Shown piece after piece: positions 45,690-56,968 of a stretch of 64,000 bases of DNA; the first letter of the stretch is position 1, and every line of letters begins with the position of its first letter. A program made the position numbers and the translations under genes. The DNA lies in assembly GCF_050003625.1 (NCBI RefSeq), contig NC_134400.1:227270085-227334084 (forward strand), given 5' to 3'. This stretch comes from Haematobia irritans. Its lineage: Eukaryota > Arthropoda > Insecta > Diptera > Muscidae. The notes beneath the pieces were generated by a model that was given only the letters and a program-made list of their open reading frames with translations, had not been told where the DNA came from and did not search any database.

Positions 45690-46925
45690 ATTATTATTAT
45701 ATAGTGCAAGCATATAATATTCATAGAATAGTATAACATGTTTGGGACCTACATATATGTTAATATGTTAGAACATATTATGTTCGCGACATTAAATTTT
45801 CTTAAATACAATGTCGCTGGATGCAAACATATATTCATTTAGAAATTTTATATGAAAATACGTATGTTTCGCAACGTCAGAGAGAGAGAGAGAGAGAGAG
45901 AATAGAGAAAAGACAAATATGGCGACGGAGATATACAACGAAATACATGCAAAGATATGTAAAACAGCAAGTTTAATTACAACGAATTAAAGTGTAGGTT
46001 GGTGATTAATCATGATTGCTTATAGACTTTTTTGTATATAAATAAATGTTAGGAATGGAGGAAAAATATCACCAAGCTAGTTCCAATTAAAAAGTTAATT
46101 GAAACTGAAAAAAGTTAATAAAAAAAATTGAAAATTAATTGATACAATTAACTAATTAATCAAACTGGAAACATTAAATCAATGAAAGAATGTTTAAAAA
46201 TTTTTTAATTTTAATTAAGAGATTAATTGATACCATTAACTTTTTAATCAAACTCGGTTAAAAAATGATTGATTTTTTTTTTAATTTTTAATAAAAAAAT
46301 AGAAACACAGTCAATTAAGAAAGTGATTGCAAATAGTTACGCCATTAATTAAAAAGAAAAGAATATACAGTTGATTATGAAACTGAGGGATTTTTTTGCG
46401 TATTTCATTAAAGAATTAATTGTTCCAATTAACAAATTAACTAAAAAATTTAATCGATGTCAATTGCAAACCTAACCTAATTGTTTAACTGATTTAACTG
46501 AAAAATTTAACAAACTAATTCATTGGTTGAGTTTTCCAATCGTCATCAACTAAAGTGAATAAATTAAAAATTAATAGAAATTTTCAAATGAAATCAATTA
46601 ATTTTTGAATTAAATATTTTTTATGCCCAATTAAAACTGTGATTGATACTATCATTTTCATGACTGAAGAATAATTGGATCAATTAATTTCGTGATTAAA
46701 TAATAAAAATGTATTTGTTTTTATTGGAATATAAAAAATTTTGCTGCAAGCAAGCAACCAAATGTTTAGAAATTGGATTTAACTATTTAAGACCTTAAAA
46801 AAGATAAGCTTGGGATAAAACATACTATGTATGCACAGCAAAAACAATTTAATGTTTGAGCAAATTATGAAAAAATATATGCTTGAAGCATAATATATTT
46901 GGGAGTTACAGAACTTTTATGATAC
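45690..46925. mobile_element. Degenerate F3 element, interrupted
   Basis: 45710-45900 has the F3 left-side motifs (ATGTTTGGGACCTACATATA, GTTAGAACATATTATGTT, GAGAGAGAGAATAGAGAAA) and 46870-46925 has the right-side ATATGCTTGAAGCATAATAT. Termini are eroded, and the middle is occupied by the AATTAA array. Confidence 0.5.
46075..46720. repeat. AATTAA-rich quasi-tandem array
   Basis: Repeated ATTAATTGATAC(C)AATTAAC followed by TTAATCAAAC, with units of about 35-100 bp. Very rich in TTAATTAA-type palindromes and TAATTA cores. Confidence 0.6.
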
Positions 46926-47738
46926 ATTGCCATAGGCAGCAGTTACCACAACCCCCACTAAAAAATATTGACCTACACTGAAAAAACCATGCCCGGATCA
47001 AAAGATTTTGTCTTTACACTAATGATTTTGGTATTGATTCCGAGCCAAAGAAGCATAGAATTGAATACTTTTGAGACAGAATTGTCTTTTAGATTTAAGT
47101 TATGCGTACTTGATTCTAGGCAGCAAATTTTAATTTATTCCTTTTTTCTGTTGTTTTCTTCATGTGCAATTAAAGTATTTTAAAAATGAGTTAACGACAC
47201 ATAAAATTTTTGAATTCGGACTCGACTTCAAGTAAAAAATATGCTATGTTTCAAGTAAAAATCATCTTTAAAATAAAGTGTTGTAAAACATCTCCTATTT
47301 TTAAACGCTTTTTGGCTTTGTTGTCAAGATGCAAAATTTAAAGACAACTTCATTAACTTTAAAGAAATTTTCACAATTATTAAAGACAATTTGACCTTAG
47401 TCAAACAAAATTTTCTTTCATTTTAGGATACCCATTTTTAAATCGGTTCACTTAATTATAAGGAAAAAACGACTTTGTAGAAAAGTTTATAGTCTCTTGG
47501 ACAATGAAAAAAAACTTTATATCATAGAAATCCGTCTGCCTTGTTAAACAAAAAACGCATTCGTATTTTAAGGACATGAAATCTTTGGCTTCACGACAAT
47601 ATTTTTTCCAGTGTAATATGAAGCTCATAATCTTTGCTTTGAGTCTTTTAAATTTGCGATTTGTCATTTATTTGGCAAAGACCTATATAGAACTATTTTG
47701 AGTATTTTGTCTTGGGTTTAAAGTTGTTTGGTTGAAAT
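46824..47738. repeat. 913-bp tandem duplication, unit 1
   Basis: Bounded by ATGTATGCACAG motifs. Unit 2 starts 913 bp later and differs at about seven to ten positions that I noticed. It spans the left junction of the F4 insertion, so the duplication came after that insertion. Confidence 0.85.
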
Positions 47739-48823
47739 TATGTATGCACAGCTAAAACAATTTAATGTTTGAGCAAATTATGAAAAAATATATGCTTGAA
47801 GCATAATATATTTGGGAGTTACAGAACTTTTAAAATACATTGCCATAGGCAGCAGTTACCACAACCCCCACTAAAAAATATTGACCTACACTGAAAAAAC
47901 CATGCCCGGATCAAAAGATTTTGTCTTTACACTAATGATTTTGGTATTGATTCCGAGCCAAAGAAGCATAGAATTGAATACTTTTGAGACAGAATTGTCT
48001 TTTAGATTTAAGTTATGCGTACTTGATTCTAGGTAGCAAATTTTAATTTATTCCTTTTTTCTGTTGTTTTCTTCATGTGCAATTAAAGTATTTTAAAAAT
48101 GAGTTAACGACATATTAAATTTTTGAATTCGGACTCGACTTCAAGTAAAAAATATGTTATGTTTCAAGTAAAAATCATCTTTAAAATAAAGTGTTGCAAA
48201 ACATCTCCTATTTTTAAACGCTTTTTGGCTTTGTTGTCAAGATGCAAAATTTAAAGACAACTTCATTAACTTTAAAGAATTTTTCACAATTATTAAAGAC
48301 AATTTGACCTTAGTCAAACAAAATTTTCTTTCATTTTAGGATACCCATTTTTAAATCGGTTCACTTAATTATAAGGAAAAAACGACTTTGTAGAAAAGTT
48401 TATAGTCTCTTGGACAATGAAAAAAAACTTTATATCATAGAAATCCGTCTGCCTTGTTAAACAAAAAACGCATTCGTATTTTAAGGACATGAAATCTTTG
48501 GCTTCACGACAATATTTTTTCCAGTGTAATATGAAGCTCATAATCTTTGCTTTGAGTCTTTTAAATTTGCGATTTGTCATTTATTTGGCAAAGACCTATA
48601 TAGAACTATTTTGAGTATTTTGTCTTGGGTTTAAAGTTGTTTGGTTGAAATTAAGAACACATGTTTTTACATTTTGACTTAACATTGTGCATGAACAGTT
48701 TTGCTAATATATCGCAACGAACGAAATGTTTATCTTAATTTTATAGAGCCTAGATTTAAAGGCAGATAGCCCCTCAAAAATGTCTTTATTTTAAAGACTT
48801 TGAATTCAAGTTTTTTTTTAGTG
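46976..48823. mobile_element. F4 MITE enlarged by tandem duplication
   Basis: Left CACTGAAAAAACCATGCCCG after TA (46974-46975); right end TTTTTTTTTAGTG. Interior as in 55520-55921. The copy is about three times the usual length because of the 913-bp duplication. Confidence 0.7.
47739..48653. repeat. 913-bp tandem duplication, unit 2
   Basis: See unit 1. Both units contain the same chance minus-strand ORF (47452-47667 and 48365-48580). Confidence 0.85.
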
Positions 48824-49022
48824 CACGTAATTCGATTGTGGATGAGAGTATTTAGTAGAACTCTGTTCTCAATCCATAGTGGAGGGTACATAAGATTCGC
48901 CCTGGCCTAACATTTGGTCGTAAATATTTGTATGTTTTGTGTTCTCTAGCACTTTGACGACGGATGACTTGGGCGTAAATGGATGTTGTTTACATTGTCG
49001 TTCGAACAAACCTACCACAATA

Positions 49023-49769
49023 CACGGAAAAAAAATCGTAAATAATTTCATAACAGGGGAATGAAGTTGTGGTACCTAATCAACTTAGTTACGTGGACAA
49101 GTGACATTTTTTAATAACAGAAATTCAATTAAACCTACATCTAACGAAAAGTGAACCCGCCATTAAATAAAATGTAGGTTTATCTTAGAAAATTTTAAGT
49201 AAAATAGTTTTCTAATTACAACATGCTACTTTTAGTCAAATTGAGGAAAATTTATTAAAAATAATAATCTTTTTCCTGTTATTTAAGAAAATTTACTATG
49301 TTGAAGTAAAAAATTGGATTTCAAAATTGTTAAAATGTCTTTACGATGTTTAAGACAGGTACAATTTTAACAAAATGTACTAATTTGAGAGACTTATGAA
49401 TACAATTTAAGCAAACTTCTCCCATGTTAGGAAAATATGAACTATTTTATTTTTTAATAAAATTGTGCACGACATTAAAGTAGCCGGTGATTGATAAAGT
49501 AGAGTAGCCGGTGATTCTTTTTTATTATATTTTTATTCTAATTAATGTTATAAATTAAGTCAATTATTCAAAGAATTGTGTAGTTTTTGGGTCATATATG
49601 GTCTAGCGACTTGACTCTTTATGAAATAAATAAATAAATAAATAAAGTTAGCAAAAAATTATTCAAATAACAAACATTTGCTCACAGTTGGCAAAATTTA
49701 ACTAAAATCAACCAATCTTCATGAACTAAAATAAAGTTCAGTTGGCATTAACTCCCCCTGTTTTGAGTG
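49023..49769. mobile_element. F1-related MITE, 747 bp
   Basis: Left CACGGAAAAAAAATCG, right (inverted) CACTCAAAACAGGGGG, TA on both sides (49021-49022, 49770-49771). It shares AAAGTGAACCCGCCATT and TTAGAAAATTTTAAGTAAAA with F1. An (AAAT)n run at 49625-49648 marks another small insertion. Confidence 0.7.
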
Positions 49770-49928
49770 TACACTCCAAAAAACATTTTACTTAGATCCA
49801 AAGATTTAAACCATACCTTAATGTAGAGACATTGTTTATGAGACATATATAGCTTTAAATCTCGACTCTATATAATTACAATTAGAATAGAGATCTCATT
49901 TATCGAAGTTTTATTTCAGCTATTCACA

Positions 49929-50262
49929 GAGAGCCACCGTGGTGCAATGGTTAGCATGCCCGCCTTGCATACACAAGGTCTTGGGTTCGATTCCTGCTTC
50001 GACCGACACCAAAAAGTTTTTCAGCGGTGGATTATTCCGCCTCAGTAATGCTGGTGACATTTCAGAGGGTTTCAAAGCTTCTCTAAGTGGTTTCAATGCA
50101 ATGTGGAACGCCGTTCGGACTCGGCTATAAAAAGGAGGTCCCTTGTCATTGAGCTTAACATGGAAACGGGCAGCACTCAGTGATAAGAGAGAAGTTCACC
50201 AATGTGGTATCACAATGGACTGAATAGTCTGATACATCGGGCTGCCGCCTAACCTAACATGA
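49929..50262 (+). mobile_element. Full-length tRNA-derived SINE, 334 bp
   Basis: The exact 11-bp target duplication AGCTATTCACA is at 49918-49928 and 50263-50273. The head (49933-50007) is tRNA-like with box A GTGGTGCAATGGTTAGC and box B GGGTTCGATTCC. The body has AAAAAGTTTTTCAGCGGTGG and CGGCTATAAAAAGGAGG; the 3' end is GCTGCCGCCTAACCTAAC, i.e. a CCTAA pentamer tail, not poly(A). Other members: 230-469, 1908-1971, 5030-5105, 56113-56428. The 63-residue ORF over it is chance. Confidence 0.92.
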
Positions 50263-50449
50263 AGCTATTCACATAAAAGTACATGTAAATTTAAAAATAT
50301 TATTATGTTACAAAAACAAAAAACTTTAAACGGTAGATGCAAAGTCCTCAAAATAAATCATAGCCTATTTCATCTTTCATCCAAAGATTTAGTATTTCAG
50401 TTAATATGAATAAGGTGTCTTTAAATCAAAAATGTGTTTTTTGCTTTAA

Positions 50450-50812
50450 CCCATTAACGCCCAAAATGAAACTGCCAGACAAAATTTGATTTTATGGGTA
50501 TTTATTAACCCAAATAAAAATACTAAATAAAAAACTGACACTTTTCAGAAATAAGGATGTCCCATCGAGATATTATATGCGAAGAATTATAGTTTTTAGA
50601 TCACTTGCTACACATTATCCGAATAATAACAAGAATATAACGCACTAATATGGCACTTGTTTATCAAATGCGACAAGTGTCTTTGTTTATAGATCAGATG
50701 CAGTATACACCTGTCATACGTGTATTTAAAACTAAAAAAAAAATAACGGATAGCTCATAGTTGTTTGACTTTAAACAGGTGTCCTCATATGGGGACATAG
50801 GGCAATAATGGG
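50450..50812. mobile_element. piggyBac-like MITE, 363 bp
   Basis: Ends CCCATTAACGCCC and, inverted, CCCATTATTGCCC, flanked by TTAA on both sides (50446-50449, 50813-50816). The TTAA duplication and CCC start are diagnostic of piggyBac-type mobility. No ORF; a small palindrome GTCCTCATATGGGGAC is near the right end. Confidence 0.85.
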
Positions 50813-50965
50813 TTAAAGAAAATTTGCTTTACGCCATACGACTTTAACAAAGGGGAAACATTGTGCCGTAGATAGAAGTTCAACTTCGATACTATGTTTT
50901 ATTGTGAATAGAATAATATATACCTAATAAAATAACTTGGAATAAAATTTTTTTTTCTTCGTGTA

Positions 50966-51638
50966 ACGATGTCGAAATTCAACAGCCGTGACAGTTTTGC
51001 TTTGTCCGCTATGACGGTATTTCCATCCTAAGATAGGCCAATAAAACGTTACACATATTCCACTTAACATCAAATGGCCGAAAGTGAATTAGCACTTAGT
51101 CGTCCCATTCCTACTCCATCCAATTCACATGCATTCAAATTCTCCGTTAGGTTGAGGCAGTGGAGCCCATCACGTCCTCTGGCGACCGTGTAACCGGACA
51201 ACATTCCGGGAGAACACATAAAGTTCTGTTGTCATTATTGTCGTCCTTTGCGGCAGGCTGTGCTTGAGTTAAATAAACGCACAGACGAAAGTTTTGGCTT
51301 TCGTGACATCCCTGTGTAAGGGACGAAGTTATTCAGACAACAACACATTCACATACAATTTTATTCAAACAAAAACAAACAAAACTTAGTCACTTTTAGA
51401 CATGTGTGTTTATACATCCTCTCTCACAGACACACAGAGTCCTGTCGCAAACGGTGGTTTGCTCCGTCCGAAATGACAAGCTATTAATTTGAATCAAAAA
51501 AAAATCCCATATTCCTGTAGGACAGAAGTCAGTCATTTTTCTTCCAATCCCAACGGCATTTATGACTACTGAAAGATCGTTGTTAATTGTTTGTGGTTAA
51601 CACCTTGGAAGGCGTAATAAACATAAATCATACACACC
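50966..51638. other. Less AT-rich unique block, nothing assigned
   Basis: No clear ORF or repeat. Confidence 0.35.
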
Positions 51639-51640
51639 TA

Positions 51641-52803
51641 CGAGGGCAGTTCGGAAACTTCTTAGCCTAGCACAAAAAGCGCGATATAAACAGAAAAATG
51701 TTAAGTGTTTTGGAAACTTCCATCTCTGTTATGAACACATGTTAAATTTTGTTTCGATCTGACAACTCCTTCATATACAGAAACAGGTGTTCAAAAAAGA
51801 CGCATCCGCAATTTAAAAAAAGTAAAAAATTGGGTTACTGAATTTAAACGTGGTCGTACAAGCATTGAAGATGAACCACGTAGTGGACGTCCAAAAACAG
51901 CAACAACAACAGAAATTGTAGCCAAAGTGCATGATATGGTATTAAATGATCGACGAATAAAAGTGCGTGAAATTGCTAATATCATGGGCATCTCAAATGA
52001 TCGAGTCCATTTAATTTTGCATGAAGAACTGCAGACGAAAAAGCTTTCTGCAAGATGGGTGCAGTCGATCAAAAACGTATAAAAATGAACATTTCTCAAG
52101 CTTGTTTGGATCGTTTTAAGCGAAATAAAATGGATTTTAAGCGTCGTTTCATAACTGTTGATGAGACATGGATCCACCACTATACTCCAGAGACAAAAGA
52201 ACAATCCAAACAATGGACTGAAGCTGGAGGAAGTACCCCAAAGAAGGCAAAAACAATTCAATCGGCTGGAAAGGTTATGGCAACGGTTTTTTGGGACTTC
52301 AAAGGTATTTTATCGATTGACTATCTGCAAGAGGGTAAAATAATAAATTCAGAGTACTATTGCAACCTTTTGGATCAATTAAATGTACAAATTCGAGAAA
52401 AACTTCCTGACTAACAACACAAAAAATAATTTTTCATCAAGACATCGCACCAGCGCACAAGAGTGTTTTAACAATGGCTTAAATCAACGAATTAAAGTAC
52501 GAGTTGCTTGACCACCCACCTTATTCTCCTGATTTAGCTCCCAGTGACTTTTACTTGTTCCCAAATCTAAAAAAAATCCTTGCTGGCAAGCGTTTTACCT
52601 CAAATGAAGAGGCAATTACAGTTGTAAACCACTATTTTGAAGACCTTGAGGAAAACAATTTTAATCAAGGGATGGAATTGCTAGAAAAGCGTTGGACTAA
52701 GTGTATTGAAGTTTCAAGAGATTATATTGAAAAATAAAAATATTTTTGAAAAACGAACTATTCTCTTTCATTGATAGGCTAAGAAGTTTCCGAACCGCCC
52801 TCG
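51641..52803 (+). pseudogene. Mariner M2, complete ends, inactivated transposase
   Basis: 1163 bp with TIRs CGAGGGCAGTTCGGAAACTT (left) and CGAGGGCGGTTCGGAAACTT (right, inverted) and TA on both sides (51639-51640, 52804-52805). The transposase is broken. About 130 bp are deleted near the N-terminus, removing the part corresponding to residues 1-40 of M1. The frame shifts near KLSARWV, shifts again after REKLPD, and meets a stop after LTMA. Remaining motifs: VKNWVTEFKRG, FITVDETWIHHY (first Asp), FHQDIAPAH (second Asp, with Ile for the usual Asn) and PPYSPDLAPSDFYLFP (third Asp, DD34D). It ends DYIEK at 52736. Same family as M1, which carries the undamaged N-terminus. Confidence 0.92.
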
Positions 52804-52805
52804 TA

Positions 52806-55517
52806 GATGTATGGAATGTTCATTATGTTTTGGCAATGAAACATTTATTTTAGACACTTGAATTTCTATTTGTATTCTTTGCCTCGCAATTTGTATTGTT
52901 TTTTGGTGTCGAAATCGAGGCATGTACCTTCCCACACACAAATCGGGCTGGAGCTTCAAAGTCGTTTTTAAAACTAAAACAAACTGCTATTCATTAATAT
53001 CCTTGTACTTTGCGGACACCAAGAACTCATCATAGTGCCCTGCAAGACCTTTATAAGTAGTTGAGGTGAAAAGGGTATTTGTCCTATACCCCCAACAAAG
53101 CCGCTTGCTTGAGAATTGTGAGTTTTATCACAGGCACCACGTGCCAAATAGATTTGCTTTTTATTGCTGGCAAACTATACTGTTTGCTCATATCTGGCTT
53201 ACAATGCTTACAATTTAGCAAAAGTAAGAAAATTTTCCATAAAATAGTAATTGCTTACCAAATGTGAACTAATTTACCTCCAAGATTATTTGGTACTGAG
53301 TGTTTCTGCATTCTTGGCATATGGGATCGAGTTGTCCTCTAGATTTCTTTATACGGGGTTAATGGTATTTTGCTTATGAGGGAACCACTGTTCGTTACAG
53401 TCCCACTTAGTTCATATGAACGAAACATATTTTCTGTTTATATTTGTGTGAAGAGCTCAACTGAGGTACTGAAAAAGCCAAATGGGTCCGTATATCTGTT
53501 GTGTAAGACCCATATATGTTAGCGAAACGCATCTACGTTATTCAAATTAAATATTAAAGAAAGGATGTCAAATAAGTGTCACAAGTTCTAAGGTCTCTAT
53601 AAAGGCAAACAGTATGCGGTATTAGCGAGTGGATACAATGGTAATATTGGACACATGTAAATATTCCATCATGATCAGCGTTGGCTAATGGTTGTTATTT
53701 TCAGTAAGAAACCTACGGGAAATTGGAACAAATTGTCATTGATGGACCTATCGCGGGGCTGGTACAGATGCTTCAGTTTATCTTAATTTAAAATGTTATA
53801 TATACTACTCGAAACATATTTACTGAGATACTTGTATTACAATAATTTTGTGTATATGTTGGTCAACACATCGTAAACCAAATTAAATGCAAATAGTTAA
53901 AATTGTTAGTTTTCTCATTCATGGGGGCCCAGCCTATAGACTGGTCTTCTGAATGAATCCAAGTCCTGTCCTAAAGTGCAAATGTACCCCACCAATAACT
54001 AAGCATATGTTAAAGTGGCCACAGGTTTTGGCCCAATTCTACAGACCATAGTTCTTTGCTAATCCTGGATTTGATCCGTTACCCGCAGGGAGATAAAAAA
54101 GAGGTAAATCGACTCTCTGCATCAACCGTAGTCAGATTAAATCTCTTATTGTTGAATTGAATTTTTAGGTCACTAAGTATATCGACAGCTATTTCAGGCT
54201 ATTAGCACTTGGTAAATGAGATCATTTCTTCATTGTTTGTTAAACCATTTCCCATTGAATTGGATTTGTCCATTCGACTATACCATATCATAGATAAATT
54301 TCTTTTGATTCCGTCTATGGTCTCTGCAATCACATTCATTGCCATAATATTTTATTTAAATAACAATCTTATCCGAAGCAATTATAAATAAACATTCAAG
54401 TGCCTGGAGACAACAAAGAAAATGAAAATGTCTCCCTAACTCCTTCGACAATAACGATTTCGAGAACTTCATCCGCCTAGGAAGAAGCATTTATCTAAGA
54501 TTGTCTGAGTCTATGTCATGCTGTAAATTTATGCGACTTTTGCTAAGAATGCCATTTCCATTTGCACAAGGACACATACGAAAGGGTCATAAGAACGCTT
54601 CAACTGCCATCCCTCCGCACACCACCCAAGAAGCCCAGGGGAATCATAGTCTGTATGAGGATCTTTATTTCATATGCAAAGGCAATGAAACACACAGAGA
54701 AGACGACATGTACCTTGTCTCGACAAGGTTTCCGACTAGAGTGTCTTATCCTTGCAAATGGGAAAAGAGGAAAACTACCAGCATTGCAAAAGGTGGAGGT
54801 GATTAAATTTTAAGATGCCGAATGGCAAAGATGTCTGCCAATTCGAGTAAAATAATGTAACACCCCTAAGGATTATCTCATTGTTCATATGAATGAGAAT
54901 ACTAAACTAATTGGGCCAACATTTCAATTCAAACGACAACTGAAACATGATCAACTGAAAATTTATCAATCTTGAAATTCTGAAACTGGAAGAGTTACAA
55001 GGCAGTAACAAAAATGTTTACTCACACTTCGTATACATCTAAAGTCAGAAGGACATTTCCGGCATTTGAACAAACGGAAATACGCATTTGGCCATCTTAT
55101 TAATTACTCTGGAAAATTTTCAATTTCAATTTAAATTTGATCGACGTCCCGACCACAAAAATGGCCAGATTGCTTTTTGTGCACATATACGAAAAAATAA
55201 AAAACATTTTCACCACCCATTTAATGCTTCAGAGAATTCTATGATCGCAAAGAGATATGTGGTAAGATCTCTTTTGAATTGTATTATTATTTAACTCTGT
55301 AACTGACCTAAAACATCATAGGAAGTGATAAAATAGAAGTCAAAACAAGTCCACGAGGTTAAGAAAGTCTTTGTGAAAAGAGTTTTTATCCGAGAACAAA
55401 TGACGGTGGTTTTAAATCCCTCAGCTTCCCCAATTCCGTTATTTTATCACTTATTTATAATTAACTGGTTTAAAACAATATTGAAAAGAAAATGTCATAT
55501 ACCAATCCGCACAATCC
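52806..55517. other. Longest stretch without a recognised element
   Basis: About 2.7 kb of mostly unique sequence. Overlapping ORFs at 54501-54806 and 54562-54813 (PPKKPRGIIVCMRIF...) have no recognisable domain. 55160-55420 weakly resembles 62279-62400 (CCATTTAATGCTT, GTCTTTGTGAAAAG). Confidence 0.35.
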
Positions 55518-55519
55518 TA

Positions 55520-55921
55520 CACTAAAAAAGAGCATACCCAAGATTCCCAAGATTTTGTCTCTACACTAATAATTTTGGTATGGATTCCGAACCAAAAAAG
55601 CAGAGAATTGAAGTAAGGACACTTTTAGGACACAATTCTCTTTTAAATTTGAGTTTTGCGCAATTTAATTTATCAAATTAAATTTTAATTTATTAAATTT
55701 TTCAGATTTTTTCTTCATGTTCAACGTGTGGTAACGACAACTTAAATATCCAAATTCGACATGTAAAAATTATGCTATGTTCCCAGTAACAAATTTCATT
55801 AAAATAAAGCGTTAAAAATCTCAGCTTTGTAGCCAATACACAGAAAGTCAAAAAAAACTTTATATTAGAGAAATACCACTTCTATGCTAAGCAATGGCCT
55901 TACGACAATATTTTTTCAGTG
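55520..55921. mobile_element. F4 MITE, short form (402 bp)
   Basis: Left CACTAAAAAAGAGCATACCC, right (inverted) CACTGAAAAAATATTGTCG, TA on both sides (55518-55519, 55922-55923). Confidence 0.8.
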
Positions 55922-56112
55922 TAGCAATCACCGTCCACTAAAGGGAATTTGGATAGCATTCAATATAGATCTGGTGGGGGGAGATGACTCACTTTTAGGT
56001 ATTACATTGCTAACTTTTAATTGAAATAACATACGAGAATTAATCGTCTCAAATCGAACCATTATTACGTTTACAAATCGAAATTTTTTTAGAGACATTG
56101 CTGCGCTAGTTA

Positions 56113-56428
56113 GGTTAGGTTAGGTGGCAGCCCGATGTAACAGGCTCACTTAGACTATTCAGTCCATTGTGATACCACATTGGTGAACTTCTCTCTTATC
56201 ACTGAGTGCTGCCCGATTCCATGTTAAGCTCAATGACAAGGGACCTCCGAGTCCGAACGGCGTTCCACATTGCAGTGAAACCACTTAGAGAAGCTTTGAA
56301 ACCCTCAGCATTACTGAGGTGGGATACTCCACCGCTGAAAAACTTTTTGGTGCTCGGTCGAAGCAGGAATCGAACCCTCGACCTTGTGTATGCAAGGAGG
56401 GCATGCTAACCATTGCACCACGGTGGGA
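56113..56428 (-). mobile_element. Full-length tRNA-derived SINE, 316 bp
   Basis: Flanks GCTGCGCTAGTTA (56100-56112) and GCAGCGCTAGTTA (56429-56441) form a 13-bp duplication with one mismatch. On the minus strand: head CCACCGTGGTGCAATGGTTA, box B GGGTTCGATTCC, then the usual body and a CCTAACCTAAC tail. The plus ORF 56206-56409 is chance. Confidence 0.92.
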
Positions 56429-56968
56429 GCAGCGCTAGTTAAGTGAAGCTGCTTTTAAGGACACCACAATAATTGTAATGACTATGTTAGTAGTGTTTTT
56501 TCACAAAGGGATTTTACTTGCTTACTAGTTTTTTATGTTAAGATAATATCAATGTCGGATGGTTTTAGGGTGACAATATACTGGAACCTCATAGGTCAGG
56601 TTGGTTTGAATGTCTAACATAGGGCATGTAAAAAATAAAAAAAATCGCAAAAGAAATTGCCAATTTAACATCCTAATATATCGTATTCATTTCATCATTT
56701 CTTTCCTATCTCTACACTCAGAAAAAAGTTTACTTGGATCCAAAGATTTTGACTTTCCCTTAAGGATTTTGGCATTGATTGCGAGCCAAAGATGCGCCAT
56801 CATTAAAATAAAGACTTTTTTAGCGACATATCTGGCTTTAAATCTAGGATCAATACAATTAAAATTAGGATACAGAATTATCAAATTTTCATTCCCTTTT
56901 CGCCGCATATTAATTAAGCTGTTCACCGACAAACAAATGCCACATTAAAAATCAAATTTATAACGAAT

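Larger units (their letters stand above)
44400..48940. repeat. Large dispersed repeat filled with nested insertions
   Basis: The opening (44490-44710: GAGTCCGTCCGTCAGCTAAC, GATATAGCCCCCGTATAAAC) and the closing tail (48827-48940: AATCCATAGTGGAGGGTACA, TTCGCCCTGGCCTAACATTT) match the two ends of a repeat also seen at 15531-16352. Insertions between them are at 44714-45619, 45690-46925 and 46976-48823. Confidence 0.5.
49772..50963. mobile_element. F4 MITE with two nested insertions
   Basis: Left CACTCCAAAAAACATTTTAC, right (inverted) CACGAAGAAAAAAAAATTTT; TA at 49770-49771 (shared with the neighbouring MITE) and 50964-50965. It carries a SINE (49929-50262) and a piggyBac-like MITE (50450-50812). 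Confidence 0.75.

Noticed and set aside
47452..48580. Identical 71-residue minus ORFs as a gene pair
   Set aside because: Chance frame inside the F4 MITE, duplicated with the 913-bp unit.
49939..50130. 63-residue ORF MVQWLACPPCIHKV...
   Set aside because: Translation of the SINE head and body.
55160..55420. Shared repeat with 62279-62400
   Set aside because: Only short phrases match (CCATTTAATGCTT, GTCTTTGTGAAAAG) and no common ends were seen; too weak to call.
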